64,000 bases of DNA from Oceaniglobus indicus (GTDB lineage Bacteria > Pseudomonadota > Alphaproteobacteria > Rhodobacterales > Rhodobacteraceae): assembly GCF_002751875.1 (NCBI RefSeq), contig NZ_NMZM01000010.1:1-64000 (forward strand). Reading direction: 5' to 3'. The notes beneath the pieces are model-generated. The model searched no databases and was not told the DNA's origin. It saw only the letters and a list, made by a program, of their open reading frames with translations. Positions 28,487 through 39,689 of this stretch are shown here, one piece after another (within the stretch, counting starts at the first letter, position 1; every line of letters begins with the position of its first letter). A program made the translations under genes and the position numbers.

Positions 28487-29476
28487 ATGACACCCTTCGG
28501 TATCCTGAAGGACGGTCAACCCGTTCACTCCATCACCCTGGAAAACGGTACCCTGACCGCCCGTATTCTGACCTATGGCGCGATCCTTCAGGATTTGCGC
28601 CTTGCGGGCATTCCCTATCCGCTGACCCTCGGGTTCGCCGAAATCGCCGCCTACGAAAACGATCCGGCCTATTTCGGCGCGCTCATCGCGCCCGTTGTGA
28701 ACCGGATCGCCGGCGGTCAATGCGACATCGACGGCAAGAGATGGGAATTCGCCAGGAACGAGGGCACCACCACGTTGCACAGCGGCCCCACCGGCAGCCA
28801 CGCCGCGATCTGGACCGTCGCCGGTCAAACCGCCACTTCGCTCACCCTGACGCTCGATCAGGCCGCCGGCCAAGGCGGCTTTCCCGGCAACCGGTCGCTC
28901 ACCGCGACCTATGCCCTGGCGGACAGCACACTGTCGCTGACCATCGAGGCCACGACCGACGCGACCACCCTGATGAACCCGGCGCACCACGGCTATTGGA
29001 ACCTCGACGGCACGCCGACGTGGGAGGGGCACGTCCTGCGGATCATGGCCGACAGGTATCTGCCCACCACCGACGACAACCTGCCCACGGGCGCCATCGC
29101 GCCGGTTGACGGCACCGCCTGGGACATGCGCGCCGGCGTCACCCTCGCCCGGGCCGGCGCACCGAAACTCGACACGAACTTCTGCCTTGCAGATGCGCGC
29201 GGCCCGCTGCGTGATGCCGTCCGCCTCACCGGCACCTCTGGCGTCACCCTCGACATCGCCACGACCGAATCCGGCGTGCAGATCTTCGACGCGGCACCGA
29301 TCGACACCGGCCCGGCGCCTACGATCCACGGTCACCCGTACGGGGCGCGCTGCGGCATCGCGATCGAACCGCAGGGCTGGCCCGATGCGCCGCACAACCC
29401 GGCGTTCCCCTCGATCGTGCTGCGTCCCGACACGCCCTATCGCCAGCAAACGACGTTCCGCTTCAGCCGCCGGTAA
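28487..29476 (+). CDS. galM: Aldose 1-epimerase (mutarotase)
   Basis: This 329-residue GalM-type enzyme interconverts alpha and beta anomers of an aldose such as galactose, supplying the correct anomer to the dehydrogenase. The catalytic His region MNPAHHGYWNL and the catalytic Glu in IAIEPQGWPDAPHNP are intact, as is NRIAGG near residue 65. The start at 28487 has only a weak ribosome site (AGGTCCG). It is the fifth gene in the row and may have its own promoter in the 127-base gap. Confidence 0.9.
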   Translation: MTPFGILKDGQPVHSITLENGTLTARILTYGAILQDLRLAGIPYPLTLGFAEIAAYENDPAYFGALIAPVVNRIAGGQCDIDGKRWEFARNEGTTTLHSGPTGSHAAIWTVAGQTATSLTLTLDQAAGQGGFPGNRSLTATYALADSTLSLTIEATTDATTLMNPAHHGYWNLDGTPTWEGHVLRIMADRYLPTTDDNLPTGAIAPVDGTAWDMRAGVTLARAGAPKLDTNFCLADARGPLRDAVRLTGTSGVTLDIATTESGVQIFDAAPIDTGPAPTIHGHPYGARCGIAIEPQGWPDAPHNPAFPSIVLRPDTPYRQQTTFRFSRR

Positions 29477-29489
29477 TCGCGCCGCCCGG

Positions 29490-29511
29490 CTTTTTCTTGC
29501 CGGAAATACTC
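29490..29511 (-). repeat. Dispersed motif, copy 3
   Basis: GAGTATTT-N3-GCAAGAAAAAG lies on the minus strand with CCG as the variable triplet. Its first bases overlap the stop codon of the MBL-fold gene. The bases just before it (GCCTGCGGCGT) resemble the GCCGGAGG-type flank of the 18078 copy read in reverse. Confidence 0.6.
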
Positions 29512-30580
29512 ACGCCGCAGGCGACCGCCCTCGGGGCGGTTCCTGGCGCACCGCCTGCCACAACCACGCGCCATCGGCCCGCCTTCGCCGCGTGACGCGC
29601 CCCGCGTGCCACAGGTGCATGCAGTGGGCCATCGCCTCGACCAGGGCCAGACCGTATTCACCCGGCCCGATGCTCCGCTTGAACAGCACGGTGAAACAGG
29701 CGGCGGCCGTGGCGGGGGTGGACAGGAACGCCTCAAGCCGCGTCAGCGCGCCGTGGTGGTTGTCGATCAACTGGCGCAGCCGCAGCGGCAATCCCGTGAA
29801 CGGCAGCTTGTGACCCGGCAGGACAAGCTGGCGATCGGTGGCGAAATCCGACAACCGAACGCAGGCCGCCAGCCAATCGGCCACCGGATCGGCCTCGGGT
29901 TCCGTCGCATAGACGCCGAGGTTGGGGGAAATCGTCGCCAGCAACTGATCGCCACCGATCACCAGATCGCCGTCCTGCGACCACAGGGTCGCATGCTCGG
30001 GGGCATGGCCATTGCCGATCCGCACGTCCCAGTCGCGTCCGCCGATCCGCAGCACCGATCCTTCGGCGATCCGGCTAAACCCCAAAGGCAACGGTGCAAC
30101 GACATCGGCAAAGTTGAACGGCCGTTCCGCCTGCCGCTGGGCCAGGATGTCGGCGTCCATCCCGGCGGATCGCCAGAACGCGACGGTTTCGGGCGCCGGG
30201 ACATCCTGTTCGTCCAGCGTCAGCATCCGCGCCATCAACCAAGCCGTACGGGTCGTCACCAACGCCGCGCCTTTCGACTGAAACCACCCGGCAAGGCCGA
30301 TGTGGTCGGGATGGTGATGCGTGATCACGACCTGCGTCACCGGCTTGCCCCGCAGCGGGCCGGTCAGAAGCGTTTCCCAGATCGCCCGCGTCCTGCGGCT
30401 GTCGAACCCGGTGTCGATGACCGTCCAGCCATCGCCGTCGTCCAGCGCATAGACATTGACGTGATCCAGCGCCATGGGCAGCGGCAGGCGCGCCCAGAGG
30501 ATCCCCTCGGCCACCTCGATCATTTCGCCGGATGCCGGCGGATCGGCGAACGGAAACCGCAGGCCGGCTGGCCCGCTCAC
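29510..30580 (-). CDS. Metallo-beta-lactamase-fold hydrolase
   Basis: The 356-residue protein has the MBL zinc motif THHHPDH at residues 87-93, an early strand ending in VIDTGFD, and later His/Asp ligands (GNGHAPEHATLW and GGDQLL). A C-terminal winged-helix-like extension follows from about 270. The substrate is unknown; such proteins often hydrolyse thioesters or act in detoxification. The start is GTG, overlapping the acyl-CoA dehydrogenase stop (GTGA), so the two are coupled and may act on the same acyl-CoA. Confidence 0.82.
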   Translation of the reverse strand: MSGPAGLRFPFADPPASGEMIEVAEGILWARLPLPMALDHVNVYALDDGDGWTVIDTGFDSRRTRAIWETLLTGPLRGKPVTQVVITHHHPDHIGLAGWFQSKGAALVTTRTAWLMARMLTLDEQDVPAPETVAFWRSAGMDADILAQRQAERPFNFADVVAPLPLGFSRIAEGSVLRIGGRDWDVRIGNGHAPEHATLWSQDGDLVIGGDQLLATISPNLGVYATEPEADPVADWLAACVRLSDFATDRQLVLPGHKLPFTGLPLRLRQLIDNHHGALTRLEAFLSTPATAAACFTVLFKRSIGPGEYGLALVEAMAHCMHLWHAGRVTRRRRADGAWLWQAVRQEPPRGRSPAA

Positions 30581-32277
30581 GCCGCGAGGTCGTCGACGCC
30601 CAGCGCGAACAGGCCGTCAGCGCCCTCGCGGACCTGGGTCAGCAACCCGATATGTTCGGGCAGCATCCGACGGATATAGAAGGCGGCCAGCGCGACACGT
30701 GCTGCATCCCCCGCCAGCGCCCCCTTCAGGTGGTAATGGGCACCCAGCACCCGGGCAAAGGCCCGCAGGTATGGCACCGCCCCGGCGAAACGGTCGGTCA
30801 TTTCCTGCGCGATCAGCCATTCGGTGGCCTCGCGCAGGGTTTCGGCGGCGTCCCACACGTTCTGTGCCAGACCGGGATGGTCGGCCTTGGCCGCTTCGGC
30901 GCCGCGCACGACCTCGTCGATCAGGGCAAAGGCGGCATTGCCGCTGTCGGCCATCTTGCGTGCCACCAGATCCATCGCCTGGATGCCGTTGGTGCCTTCA
31001 TAGATCGCGGTGACGCGGACGTCGCGGTAATACTGGGCGGCGCCGGTTTCCTCGATGAAGCCCATGCCACCGTGCACCTGCACGCCCATCTGCGCGACCT
31101 CCATGCCGGTGTCGGTGCCGAACGCCTTGGCGATGGGGGTCAGGAACGCGGCGCGCGCGCTCCACTCGGCGTCATCCGTCGCCTTCGCCATGTCGATGGC
31201 CACGGCACAAGCCAGCGCGATGCAGCGCGCCGCCTGCGTCTCGGCCTTCATCGTCGTCAGCATCCGGCGCACGTCGGCGTGTTCGACGATGGTGCCGGTT
31301 CCGCCCGCGCGCCCCTGCTTGCGGTCCAGCGCATAGGCCAGCGCGTGCTGATACGCGCCTTCGGCCACGCCGATCCCCTGCACGCCGACGCCAAGACGGG
31401 CGTTGTTCATCATCGTGAACATCGCCGCCATGCCGCCATGTTCCGGCCCGATCAGCCATCCCGTCGCGCCGTCATATTGCATCACCGCCGTGGGCGAGCC
31501 GTGCAGGCCCATCTTGTGTTCCAGCGACACGACGCTCAGGCTGTTGCGCCTGCCCGGATTTCCGGCGTCGTCGGGAATGAACTTGGGCACCATGAACAGG
31601 GAAATCCCCTTGGTCCCCGGCACCGCATCGGGCAGACGCGCCAGCACCAGGTGGCACACGTTTTCGGTGAAATCGTTGTCGCCCCACGAGATATAGATCT
31701 TCTGCCCCGTCACGGCATAGGTGCCGTCGCCGTTCGGTTCGGCCCGGGTGCGCAGCGCGCCGACGTCGGATCCGGCCTGTGGTTCGGTCAGGTTCATCGT
31801 GCCGCACCACTCGCCCGAGATCAGCTTGGGGATGTACAGCGCCTGGATCTCGGCGGGCGCATGGTGTTCCAGCGCCTCGATCTGGCCCTGGGTCATCAGC
31901 GGGTTCAGTTGCAGCGACAGGCAGGCCGACGACATCATCTCGTTCACCGCGGTCGTCACCGTCATCGGCAAGCCCATGCCGCCATGATCCTGCGCCGCCG
32001 ACATTCCGATCCAGCCGCCCTCGGCAATTGCGCGGTAGCCTTCGGCAAAGCCCGGCGATGTCCGCACGACGCCGTTTTCCAGAACCGCGCCCTGTTGATC
32101 GCCGGGACGTTGCAGGGGGGCCAGTACGGTTTCGCACATCCTTCCCGCTTCGGTCAGGATCGCTTCGGTCACGTCCGGTGTCGCCTCGGCGAACATGTCG
32201 GTGGACGTGACATCAGCCAGACCGACAACGTGATCGAACAGGAACGCGAATTCACGGGCCGGAGCACGATAGGGCAT
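30577..32277 (-). CDS. Acyl-CoA dehydrogenase, DmdC-like
   Basis: The 566-residue flavoenzyme belongs to the long acyl-CoA dehydrogenase group that includes the 3-methylmercaptopropionyl-CoA dehydrogenase DmdC of roseobacters. The N-terminal extension (residues 1-35, FLFDHVVG), the FAD-contact segment MNLTEPQAGSDVGALRT, the catalytic Glu427 in IYEGTNGIQ and the extra C-terminal domain (about 450-560) are visible. Its substrate may be another acyl-CoA. A GGAGG site precedes the start; a longer frame to 32724 lies antisense to the next gene. Confidence 0.85.
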   Translation of the reverse strand: MPYRAPAREFAFLFDHVVGLADVTSTDMFAEATPDVTEAILTEAGRMCETVLAPLQRPGDQQGAVLENGVVRTSPGFAEGYRAIAEGGWIGMSAAQDHGGMGLPMTVTTAVNEMMSSACLSLQLNPLMTQGQIEALEHHAPAEIQALYIPKLISGEWCGTMNLTEPQAGSDVGALRTRAEPNGDGTYAVTGQKIYISWGDNDFTENVCHLVLARLPDAVPGTKGISLFMVPKFIPDDAGNPGRRNSLSVVSLEHKMGLHGSPTAVMQYDGATGWLIGPEHGGMAAMFTMMNNARLGVGVQGIGVAEGAYQHALAYALDRKQGRAGGTGTIVEHADVRRMLTTMKAETQAARCIALACAVAIDMAKATDDAEWSARAAFLTPIAKAFGTDTGMEVAQMGVQVHGGMGFIEETGAAQYYRDVRVTAIYEGTNGIQAMDLVARKMADSGNAAFALIDEVVRGAEAAKADHPGLAQNVWDAAETLREATEWLIAQEMTDRFAGAVPYLRAFARVLGAHYHLKGALAGDAARVALAAFYIRRMLPEHIGLLTQVREGADGLFALGVDDLAA

Positions 32278-32406
32278 CAGATCCTCCAATTGGTTCGCGG
32301 AACGCCCGAGCTTGGCATTTCCGTCAACAGCGATTATAGCCGCATCGGTCAACAGTCTGGAGCCGGTCCCGGCGTTCGGCAACCCCAACGCAGCGTCAGA
32401 AGTGTC

Positions 32407-33357
32407 ATGTCGCAGATCACCACGGCCACATTGACGACAGACGATGCCGGTATCGCGCGTGCGGGCCGCCTGTTGCGCGACGGTGCGCTGGTCGCCTTTC
32501 CGACCGAAACGGTTTACGGGCTGGGTGGCGATGCGACGAACCCCGACGCAGTGGCCGCTATCTTCACCGCAAAGGGCCGGCCTCAGACGAACCCGCTGAT
32601 CGTGCATGTCGACAGCATCGATGCCGCCCGCGCCATCGCCGAATTTCCGCCCGCCGCCGAACGTCTGGCCGCCGCGTTCTGGCCCGGCCCCCTGACCATG
32701 GTGCTGCCGCTGTTGGCGGATCACGGATTGGCGGCCGGGGTCACTGCGGGGCTGAACACCGTGGCGATCCGGATGCCGGGGGGTGACCTGGCACGCCGCA
32801 TCATCGCCGCCGCCGGCGTGCCGGTCGCCGCGCCCTCGGCCAATCCGTCAGGCCGGATCAGCCCGACCGACGCCACCCACGTGATCGCGGGCCTGTCGGG
32901 GCGGATCGCGGCGGTGGTCGATGGCGGACCCTGCCCGCTTGGGGTGGAATCCACCATCGTCGGCGTCACCCCCGACCCCGTGCTGCTGCGCCCCGGCGCC
33001 CTGCCCGCCGAAGCCATCGCCGCCTGCCTTGGCGCCCTGGCCGACACGCCCGCCCCGACCGGCCAGATCACCGCACCAGGCCAGCTTGCGTCGCATTACG
33101 CGCCGAAAGCCAGCCTGCGGCTGGACGTGATCACACCGGACCCCGGCGAGGTGCTGTTGGGCTTCGGCCCCGTCATCGCGCCGTTCCATCTGTCTGAATC
33201 GGGCGATCTGCACGAGGCCGCGGCAAACCTGTTCCGCCTGCTGCACGCGCTCGACGCCGAGGGGGCCGCGCGTATCGCCGTCTCGCCGATCCCCGATGTC
33301 GGGATCGGACGGGCGATCAACGACCGGCTGAAACGGGCCGCCGCCCCGCGCCCCTGA
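32407..33357 (+). CDS. tsaC: L-threonylcarbamoyladenylate synthase (Sua5/YwlC type)
   Basis: The 316-residue enzyme makes threonylcarbamoyl-AMP for the t6A modification of tRNAs reading ANN codons. It has the YrdC domain (about 10-200) with PTETVYGLGGDA and SAPSANPSGRISPT motifs, followed by a Sua5 C-terminal domain (about 225-315), so it is the long form. The start at 32407 has no strong ribosome site. A very long frame extending back to 30532 is the shadow of the acyl-CoA dehydrogenase gene. Confidence 0.94.
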   Translation: MSQITTATLTTDDAGIARAGRLLRDGALVAFPTETVYGLGGDATNPDAVAAIFTAKGRPQTNPLIVHVDSIDAARAIAEFPPAAERLAAAFWPGPLTMVLPLLADHGLAAGVTAGLNTVAIRMPGGDLARRIIAAAGVPVAAPSANPSGRISPTDATHVIAGLSGRIAAVVDGGPCPLGVESTIVGVTPDPVLLRPGALPAEAIAACLGALADTPAPTGQITAPGQLASHYAPKASLRLDVITPDPGEVLLGFGPVIAPFHLSESGDLHEAAANLFRLLHALDAEGAARIAVSPIPDVGIGRAINDRLKRAAAPRP

Positions 33358-33584
33358 CGGGCCGAGATCCCTTGCCCATCTGGCGCTGACGCGATATTCC
33401 GTTGGCCATGAGACGCATCTTCGACATGGACGACCGCGCGCGCCTGCCCTGGCGGTTTTTCGGGGCGGCGCTGGGCGTTTTCTCGCGACTATGACGCGGC
33501 GCTGACGCGCGGTGCGGGACCGCGCCGGCCGCCGCCCGTCCCGCAAGGTTTTCACGACGACACTTCATCAAGGGAGAGGACCGC

Positions 33585-34991
<1,407 letters not shown>

Positions 34992-35028
34992 CCGCATCCT
35001 CCGGTCATCAGAAGTGGAAGGAAACGCC

Positions 35029-35559
35029 ATGAAAGACTGGCTCAAATGGCTCATTCTGGGGGTGTTGTCGATCGTGTTCGGCCTGTTCGCCCTGGGCAAC
35101 GCGGTCGCCGCATCGCTGGCGGTGACCACGGTGACGGGCATCCTGTTCCTGGTCGCGGGCGGATTTCAGGTCGCCGCGGGCTGGGTTCAGGAGGGCGCGG
35201 GACACAAGACGCTGTCGATCGTTCTGGGATTGCTGATGATCCTGATCGGGCTGTCCTTCGTCATCAACCCGCTTGAGGGCACCATATCGCTGGCCATGCT
35301 GGTGACCATCCTGATCGCTGCCAGCGGCATCACCCGACTGATTTTCGCATTCCGCATGAAGCAGACACGGTATTTCTGGCCGATGCTGATCTCGGGTGCG
35401 GTATCGGCCCTGCTGGCCGGTTATATCGTCGCCAACTTCGGCGTCGCCTCGATCTCGCTTCTGGGGATCCTCCTGGGGATCGAGCTGCTGTTCAACGGCA
35501 TCGGCCTGACGATCCTGGCCTTCTTCATGAAAACAAATACCACGCCGCCGCGCCGCTGA
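35029..35559 (+). CDS. HdeD/DUF308 family membrane protein
   Basis: The 176-residue protein has six hydrophobic helices and the internal duplication typical of DUF308 (HdeD-like) proteins. HdeD of E. coli contributes to acid resistance, but the family function is otherwise unclear. The start at 35029 follows GGAAGGAAA; another ATG five codons upstream is less likely. It sits 37 bases after leuC and 25 bases before leuD, apparently inside the leu transcript. Confidence 0.82.
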   Translation: MKDWLKWLILGVLSIVFGLFALGNAVAASLAVTTVTGILFLVAGGFQVAAGWVQEGAGHKTLSIVLGLLMILIGLSFVINPLEGTISLAMLVTILIAASGITRLIFAFRMKQTRYFWPMLISGAVSALLAGYIVANFGVASISLLGILLGIELLFNGIGLTILAFFMKTNTTPPRR

Positions 35560-35584
35560 GCGGTCCGCAGCACCGGAGATGACA

Positions 35585-36190
35585 ATGGAAAAATTTGAGA
35601 AACTGACGGGCATTGCCGCGCCGATGGACATGATCAACATCGACACCGACATGATCATCCCCAAGCAATTCCTGAAAACGATCAAGCGCTCGGGCCTTGG
35701 CGTGAACCTGTTCGACGAGATGCGGTATCTGGACGACGGATCGGAGAACCCCGATTTCGTGCTGAACAAGCCGGCCTATCGCAACGCCGAGATCCTGGTG
35801 ACGGGCGACAACTTCGGCTGCGGATCGTCGCGCGAACACGCCCCCTGGGCGATCAAGGATTTCGGCATTCGCTGCGTGATCGCGCCGGGCTTTGCCGACA
35901 TCTTCTTCAACAACTGCTTCAAGAACGGCATCCTGCCCGTCGTATTGCCGCAAGAGCAGGTCGATGTGCTGATGAAGGACGCGGAAAAGGGCGCCAACGC
36001 GCGCATGACCGTCGATCTGGACGCGCAGACGATCACCACGTCGGACGGCGAGACGATTTCGTTCGAGGTCGACGCCTTTCGCAAGCATTGCCTGATGAAC
36101 GGTCTGGACGACATCGGCCTGACGCTGGAAAAGGCCCCCGCCATCGAAACCTTCGAGGCGCAGGCGGCAACTTCGCGGCCCTGGGTCTGA
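35585..36190 (+). CDS. leuD: 3-isopropylmalate dehydratase small subunit LeuD
   Basis: The 201-residue small subunit completes the LeuCD isomerase. Family motifs are clear: [16 protein letters not shown] near the N-terminus and the [16 protein letters not shown] segment. The ATG at 35585 has a GGAG site at good distance, while an ATG two codons earlier is too close to it. A strong terminator follows 46 bases after the stop. Confidence 0.97.
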   Translation: MEKFEKLTGIAAPMDMINIDTDMIIPKQFLKTIKRSGLGVNLFDEMRYLDDGSENPDFVLNKPAYRNAEILVTGDNFGCGSSREHAPWAIKDFGIRCVIAPGFADIFFNNCFKNGILPVVLPQEQVDVLMKDAEKGANARMTVDLDAQTITTSDGETISFEVDAFRKHCLMNGLDDIGLTLEKAPAIETFEAQAATSRPWV

Positions 36191-36236
36191 ACCGCGCCCC
36201 TCTTGTGGGGGGACACCGAACAACCACCAGATGATG

Positions 36237-36264
36237 GGGCGGCCTTTGGGGCCGCCCTTTTTTT
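36237..36264 (+). terminator. Rho-independent terminator after leuD
   Basis: An 8-bp perfect stem (GGGCGGCC at 36237-36244, GGCCGCCC at 36250-36257) with a five-base loop is followed by seven T residues. It should end the leuC-DUF308-leuD transcript. A small dyad, CGGTCA-CAA-TGACCG, lies further on at 36389-36403 upstream of the next gene. Confidence 0.92.
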
Positions 36265-36459
36265 GCTCAATATTTGATGCAAACCCGCACCAGTTCCTCC
36301 ACGAAAACACCGGAAACATTAATCAAGGTAACCAAGACGTTGAGCTACGAAGTGAAAGTAGGCAAAACTTGGGCAAGAATGAGGCAGCCGGTCACAATGA
36401 CCGCAGGCACGACGGAACAGGGCGCGGCACAGCATCGCGCCCAGCCGGGTTGAGGTAGT

Positions 36460-37299
36460 ATGGCAGTGATTTCGCGGCTTTTCGGCGCGGCAATACGTGG
36501 TGTCCTGATCCTTTTGCTGATCGTGACGCCCGCATTGCTTTTGCCGGGCACATCCCAGGACACGGCGCAGATCGTCATGCTTCTGGGGCTGTTCGCTGCC
36601 GCGTTGACGTTCACGGAATACGCGTCGGCCTATCCCTGCCTGTTCGAATTTCGCGACGCCCCGCCGTTCAACCGGCTGCGCTTTGTCAGCCTGTTCATCA
36701 CCCTGACCACCCTTTCGATCATGGCCCGTGTCACCATCGATCCGACCGGCACGCCGCAACTGCTGCAGGGGATCGGGCTGTTGTTCGGCGACCTGATCGA
36801 TTTTCCCTACAGCCCGGTCCGGCTGGCCGTCCTGATGTTGCCGGAACAGGCGCCGATGCAGAAGCTGACCCTGCTGCGCGCTTCGGCCGGCCTTGCCTAT
36901 CTGATCTCAATCCTGGCGCTGGTGGTGTTCTATGTCACCCTGCGCCTGCGCAAGTGGCCGCTTCACAACGGCAGCTTCAACGTCTGGGTCAACCTGCCAA
37001 CCTTCGATCCGACCAGCGGCGGCGACGTCGTTTCGCGCCTGCGGCGCGATTCCCGGATCAACATCGGCCTGGGTGCGGCCTTGCCGTTCATGATGCCCAC
37101 CGCCGTCAGCGCGGCATCGGGGCTGTTCGGCGCCGTCTCGCTGGAAAACCCGCAAACCTTGATCTGGACCGTTGCGGCCTGGGCGTTCCTGCCCGCGTCG
37201 CTGGTCATGCGCGGCCTCGCCATGGGGCGCATCGCCGCGATGATCGCCGACAAGCGTAAAAGCATGACCGTGACCAGCGCGGGCATGCTGCCGGCGTGA
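36460..37299 (+). CDS. Multi-pass membrane protein of unknown function
   Basis: The 279-residue protein has about six hydrophobic segments (near 14-30, 37-55, 72-90, 140-162, 198-222 and 230-250). A soluble loop (163-195) reads LHNGSFNVWVNLPTFDPTSG. No family motif is recognised. The start follows TTGAGGTAGT. Its stop lies within the GTG start of the EEP-family gene (GTGA overlap), so the pair is translated together. It has no obvious link to the leucine genes on both sides. Confidence 0.7.
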   Translation: MAVISRLFGAAIRGVLILLLIVTPALLLPGTSQDTAQIVMLLGLFAAALTFTEYASAYPCLFEFRDAPPFNRLRFVSLFITLTTLSIMARVTIDPTGTPQLLQGIGLLFGDLIDFPYSPVRLAVLMLPEQAPMQKLTLLRASAGLAYLISILALVVFYVTLRLRKWPLHNGSFNVWVNLPTFDPTSGGDVVSRLRRDSRINIGLGAALPFMMPTAVSAASGLFGAVSLENPQTLIWTVAAWAFLPASLVMRGLAMGRIAAMIADKRKSMTVTSAGMLPA

Positions 37300-38435
37300 C
37301 GCGCAGGGCGGTCGCAGCCCTCGCGGCGGGCATCGCAATCGCCTGGTGCAACATCGCGATGGCCGAGCCGATCCGCGTCGCCACGTTCAATACAGGTCTT
37401 GATCGCAAGGGCCCCGGCCTTTTGTTGCGCGACCTGGAACGCGGCGATGCGCCCGACGTCGCCCGTGTGGTCCGGACGGTGACGCGCAATGCCCCCGATA
37501 TCCTGGTGCTTCAGAACGTCGATTGGGATCTCGACGGTCTTGCGCTGAACGCGCTGGCCGACCGCATCGCGGCGGCCGGTCACCCCATGCCGCACAGGTT
37601 TGCCGCACGCCCCAACGCGGGCATGGCCACCGGGCACGACATGGATGGTGACGGACGGCGCGGCCGCGCGCGCGATGCCCAGGGCTATGGCCGGTTCGCC
37701 GGTCAGGGCGCCATGGCGGTGCTGTCGCGCTTTCCCATCGATGCGGCGGCGACACGGGATTTCACCGATTTCCCCTGGGCCGACCTGCCCGGCGCAATCC
37801 CGCCCTTGAACGACGACGGCACGCCGTTTCCCGATGCCGAACGCTTTGCCCTGCAACGCCTGTCATCGGTGGCGCATTGGGACGTGGCCGTTGATCTGCC
37901 CGGACAGCGGCGCATCCACATCCTGACATGGCACGCCACGCCGCCGGTGTTCGACGGCCCCGAGGATCGCAACGGCCGGCGCAACCATGACGAAACGGCG
38001 TTCTGGCTGCGCTATCTCGACGGCGATCTTCCCTTTGCCCCACCCGAGGCGCCGTTCATCCTGATGGGCGACGCCAACCTGGACCCGGTCGACGGCGAGG
38101 GGCGGCGCGCGGCGCTGGAAGCCCTGCTGACCCACCCGCGGCTTCAGGATGCCCGCCCCGACTCGCCCGGCGGCGTCGCGGCGGCGAAGGCCCAGGGCGG
38201 CGTGAACCTTCGCCACAGTGGGGATCCGGCGCACGACACCGCGGATTGGCGCGACGCGCCCGGCGATCCGGGGAACCGGCGGGTCGACTATATCCTGCCC
38301 TCCACCGACTGGCGCATCCTCGGCGCCGGTGTCGACTGGCCGCTGAGCGATGTGACCGCCGTGACCGAAGCCACGCGCCATCATCTGGTCTGGATCGATC
38401 TGGAACCGATCTACCCGGCAGCACGGGCATATTGA
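37296..38435 (+). CDS. Exported endonuclease/exonuclease/phosphatase-family protein
   Basis: The 379-residue protein has a signal peptide (about 1-23, ending AMA) and an EEP fold. Visible EEP pieces are [17 protein letters not shown] and RRVDYILPS. The metal-binding Glu of the usual LQEV reads Asn74 (LQNVDWD), and the late SDH motif reads RHHLV, so activity may be altered or the subfamily has its own chemistry. A segment [15 protein letters not shown] is prominent. The start is GTG overlapping the upstream stop. Confidence 0.75.
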   Translation: MTRRAVAALAAGIAIAWCNIAMAEPIRVATFNTGLDRKGPGLLLRDLERGDAPDVARVVRTVTRNAPDILVLQNVDWDLDGLALNALADRIAAAGHPMPHRFAARPNAGMATGHDMDGDGRRGRARDAQGYGRFAGQGAMAVLSRFPIDAAATRDFTDFPWADLPGAIPPLNDDGTPFPDAERFALQRLSSVAHWDVAVDLPGQRRIHILTWHATPPVFDGPEDRNGRRNHDETAFWLRYLDGDLPFAPPEAPFILMGDANLDPVDGEGRRAALEALLTHPRLQDARPDSPGGVAAAKAQGGVNLRHSGDPAHDTADWRDAPGDPGNRRVDYILPSTDWRILGAGVDWPLSDVTAVTEATRHHLVWIDLEPIYPAARAY

Positions 38436-38488
38436 CGCGGCATCCCCTGCGGGCTAGGCCGATGCCGATTGTTTGCAAGGAGCGCCCG

Positions 38489-39595
38489 ATGTCCAACCCC
38501 TCCATCCTCATCCTGCCCGGTGACGGCATCGGCCCCGAGGTCATGACCGAGGTCCGCCGCGTCATCGACTGGTTCGGCGAAAAGCGGGATCTGCATTTCG
38601 ACGTGAGCGAAGACCTTGTCGGCGGCTGCGCCTATGACAAGCACGGCACGCCCCTGACCGACGAAACGATGGCCAAGGCGCAGGAGGTCGATGCCGTCCT
38701 GCTGGGCGCCGTGGGCGGGCCGCAATACGACAACCTGGATTTCAGCGTGAAACCCGAACGCGGGTTGCTGCGCCTGCGCAAGGAAATGGACCTCTATTCC
38801 AACCTGCGCCCGGCCCAGTGCTTCGACGCGCTGGCGGATTTCTCGTCGCTGAAACGCGATATCGTCGCGGGACTTGATATCGTCATCATCCGCGAACTGA
38901 CGTCGGGCGTGTATTTCGGTGAACCGCGCGGGGTCTTCAAGGAAGGCAACGAACGGGTCGGCGTCAACACCCAGCGTTATACCGAATCCGAAATCGCGCG
39001 CGTTGCCCGCTCGGCCTTTGAACTGGCCCGTAAGCGCAACAACAAGGTCTGCTCGATGGAGAAGGCCAACGTGATGGAATCCGGCGTGCTGTGGCGCGAC
39101 GTGGTGACCGAGATCCACCAGGCGGAATACCCGGATGTCGAGCTGTCGCACATGTATGCCGACGCCGGCGCCATGCAGCTGACCCGCTGGCCCAAGCAGT
39201 TCGACGTCATCGTGACCGACAACCTGTTCGGGGACCTGCTGTCGGATCTGGCCGCCATGCTGACCGGATCGCTGGGCATGCTGCCCTCGGCGTCGCTGGG
39301 CAAGCCGATGGAGAATGGCCGGCCCAAGGCGCTGTATGAACCCGTCCACGGATCGGCCCCCGACATCGCAGGAACCGGCAAGGCGAACCCCTGCGCTTGC
39401 ATCCTGTCATTCGCCATGGCGCTGCGGTATTCCTTCGACCTCGGCGACGAGGCGACCCGCGTGGAACGCGCCGTCGAAAAGGTGCTGGCCGATGGCGTGC
39501 GCACGGCCGACCTGATGCAATCGGGCGGCGGCACCCCTGCCACCACGACCGAAATGGGCCAGGCGATCATCGCCGCGCTGGACGCCGGCCTGTAA
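38489..39595 (+). CDS. leuB: 3-isopropylmalate dehydrogenase LeuB
   Basis: The 368-residue NAD-dependent enzyme oxidises and decarboxylates 3-isopropylmalate to the leucine precursor 2-oxoisocaproate. Motifs include [10 protein letters not shown], the substrate arginines around [12 protein letters not shown], and the metal-binding Asp cluster near [11 protein letters not shown]. The length is typical. The start at 38489 follows CAAGGAGCG. It is separated from leuCD by the membrane-protein/EEP pair. A hairpin follows the stop. Confidence 0.98.
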   Translation: MSNPSILILPGDGIGPEVMTEVRRVIDWFGEKRDLHFDVSEDLVGGCAYDKHGTPLTDETMAKAQEVDAVLLGAVGGPQYDNLDFSVKPERGLLRLRKEMDLYSNLRPAQCFDALADFSSLKRDIVAGLDIVIIRELTSGVYFGEPRGVFKEGNERVGVNTQRYTESEIARVARSAFELARKRNNKVCSMEKANVMESGVLWRDVVTEIHQAEYPDVELSHMYADAGAMQLTRWPKQFDVIVTDNLFGDLLSDLAAMLTGSLGMLPSASLGKPMENGRPKALYEPVHGSAPDIAGTGKANPCACILSFAMALRYSFDLGDEATRVERAVEKVLADGVRTADLMQSGGGTPATTTEMGQAIIAALDAGL

Positions 39596-39604
39596 TCCTG
39601 CGCG

Positions 39605-39626
39605 GGGGGCCGTTCGCGCGGCCCCC
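39605..39626 (+). terminator. Hairpin after leuB
   Basis: GGGGGCCG (39605-39612) pairs perfectly with CGGCCCCC (39619-39626) around a six-base loop, ten bases after the leuB stop. It lacks a T-run, so it may be a weak or Rho-assisted terminator. Confidence 0.5.
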
Positions 39627-39689
39627 TGCGATCCGGGCATCGGGACACGATGCCCAAGGTCAACCCCGCATGATCCGGACGGAGCCCCC

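Noticed and set aside
30532-33357. A 941-codon plus-strand open frame
   Set aside because: Only its last 316 codons (from 32407) are the tsaC gene. The rest is antisense to the acyl-CoA dehydrogenase and reads as low-complexity Arg/Gln/His-rich sequence.
33408-33494. A 28-codon ORF between tsaC and leuC
   Set aside because: It has no convincing ribosome site and no family resemblance, and the length is expected by chance.
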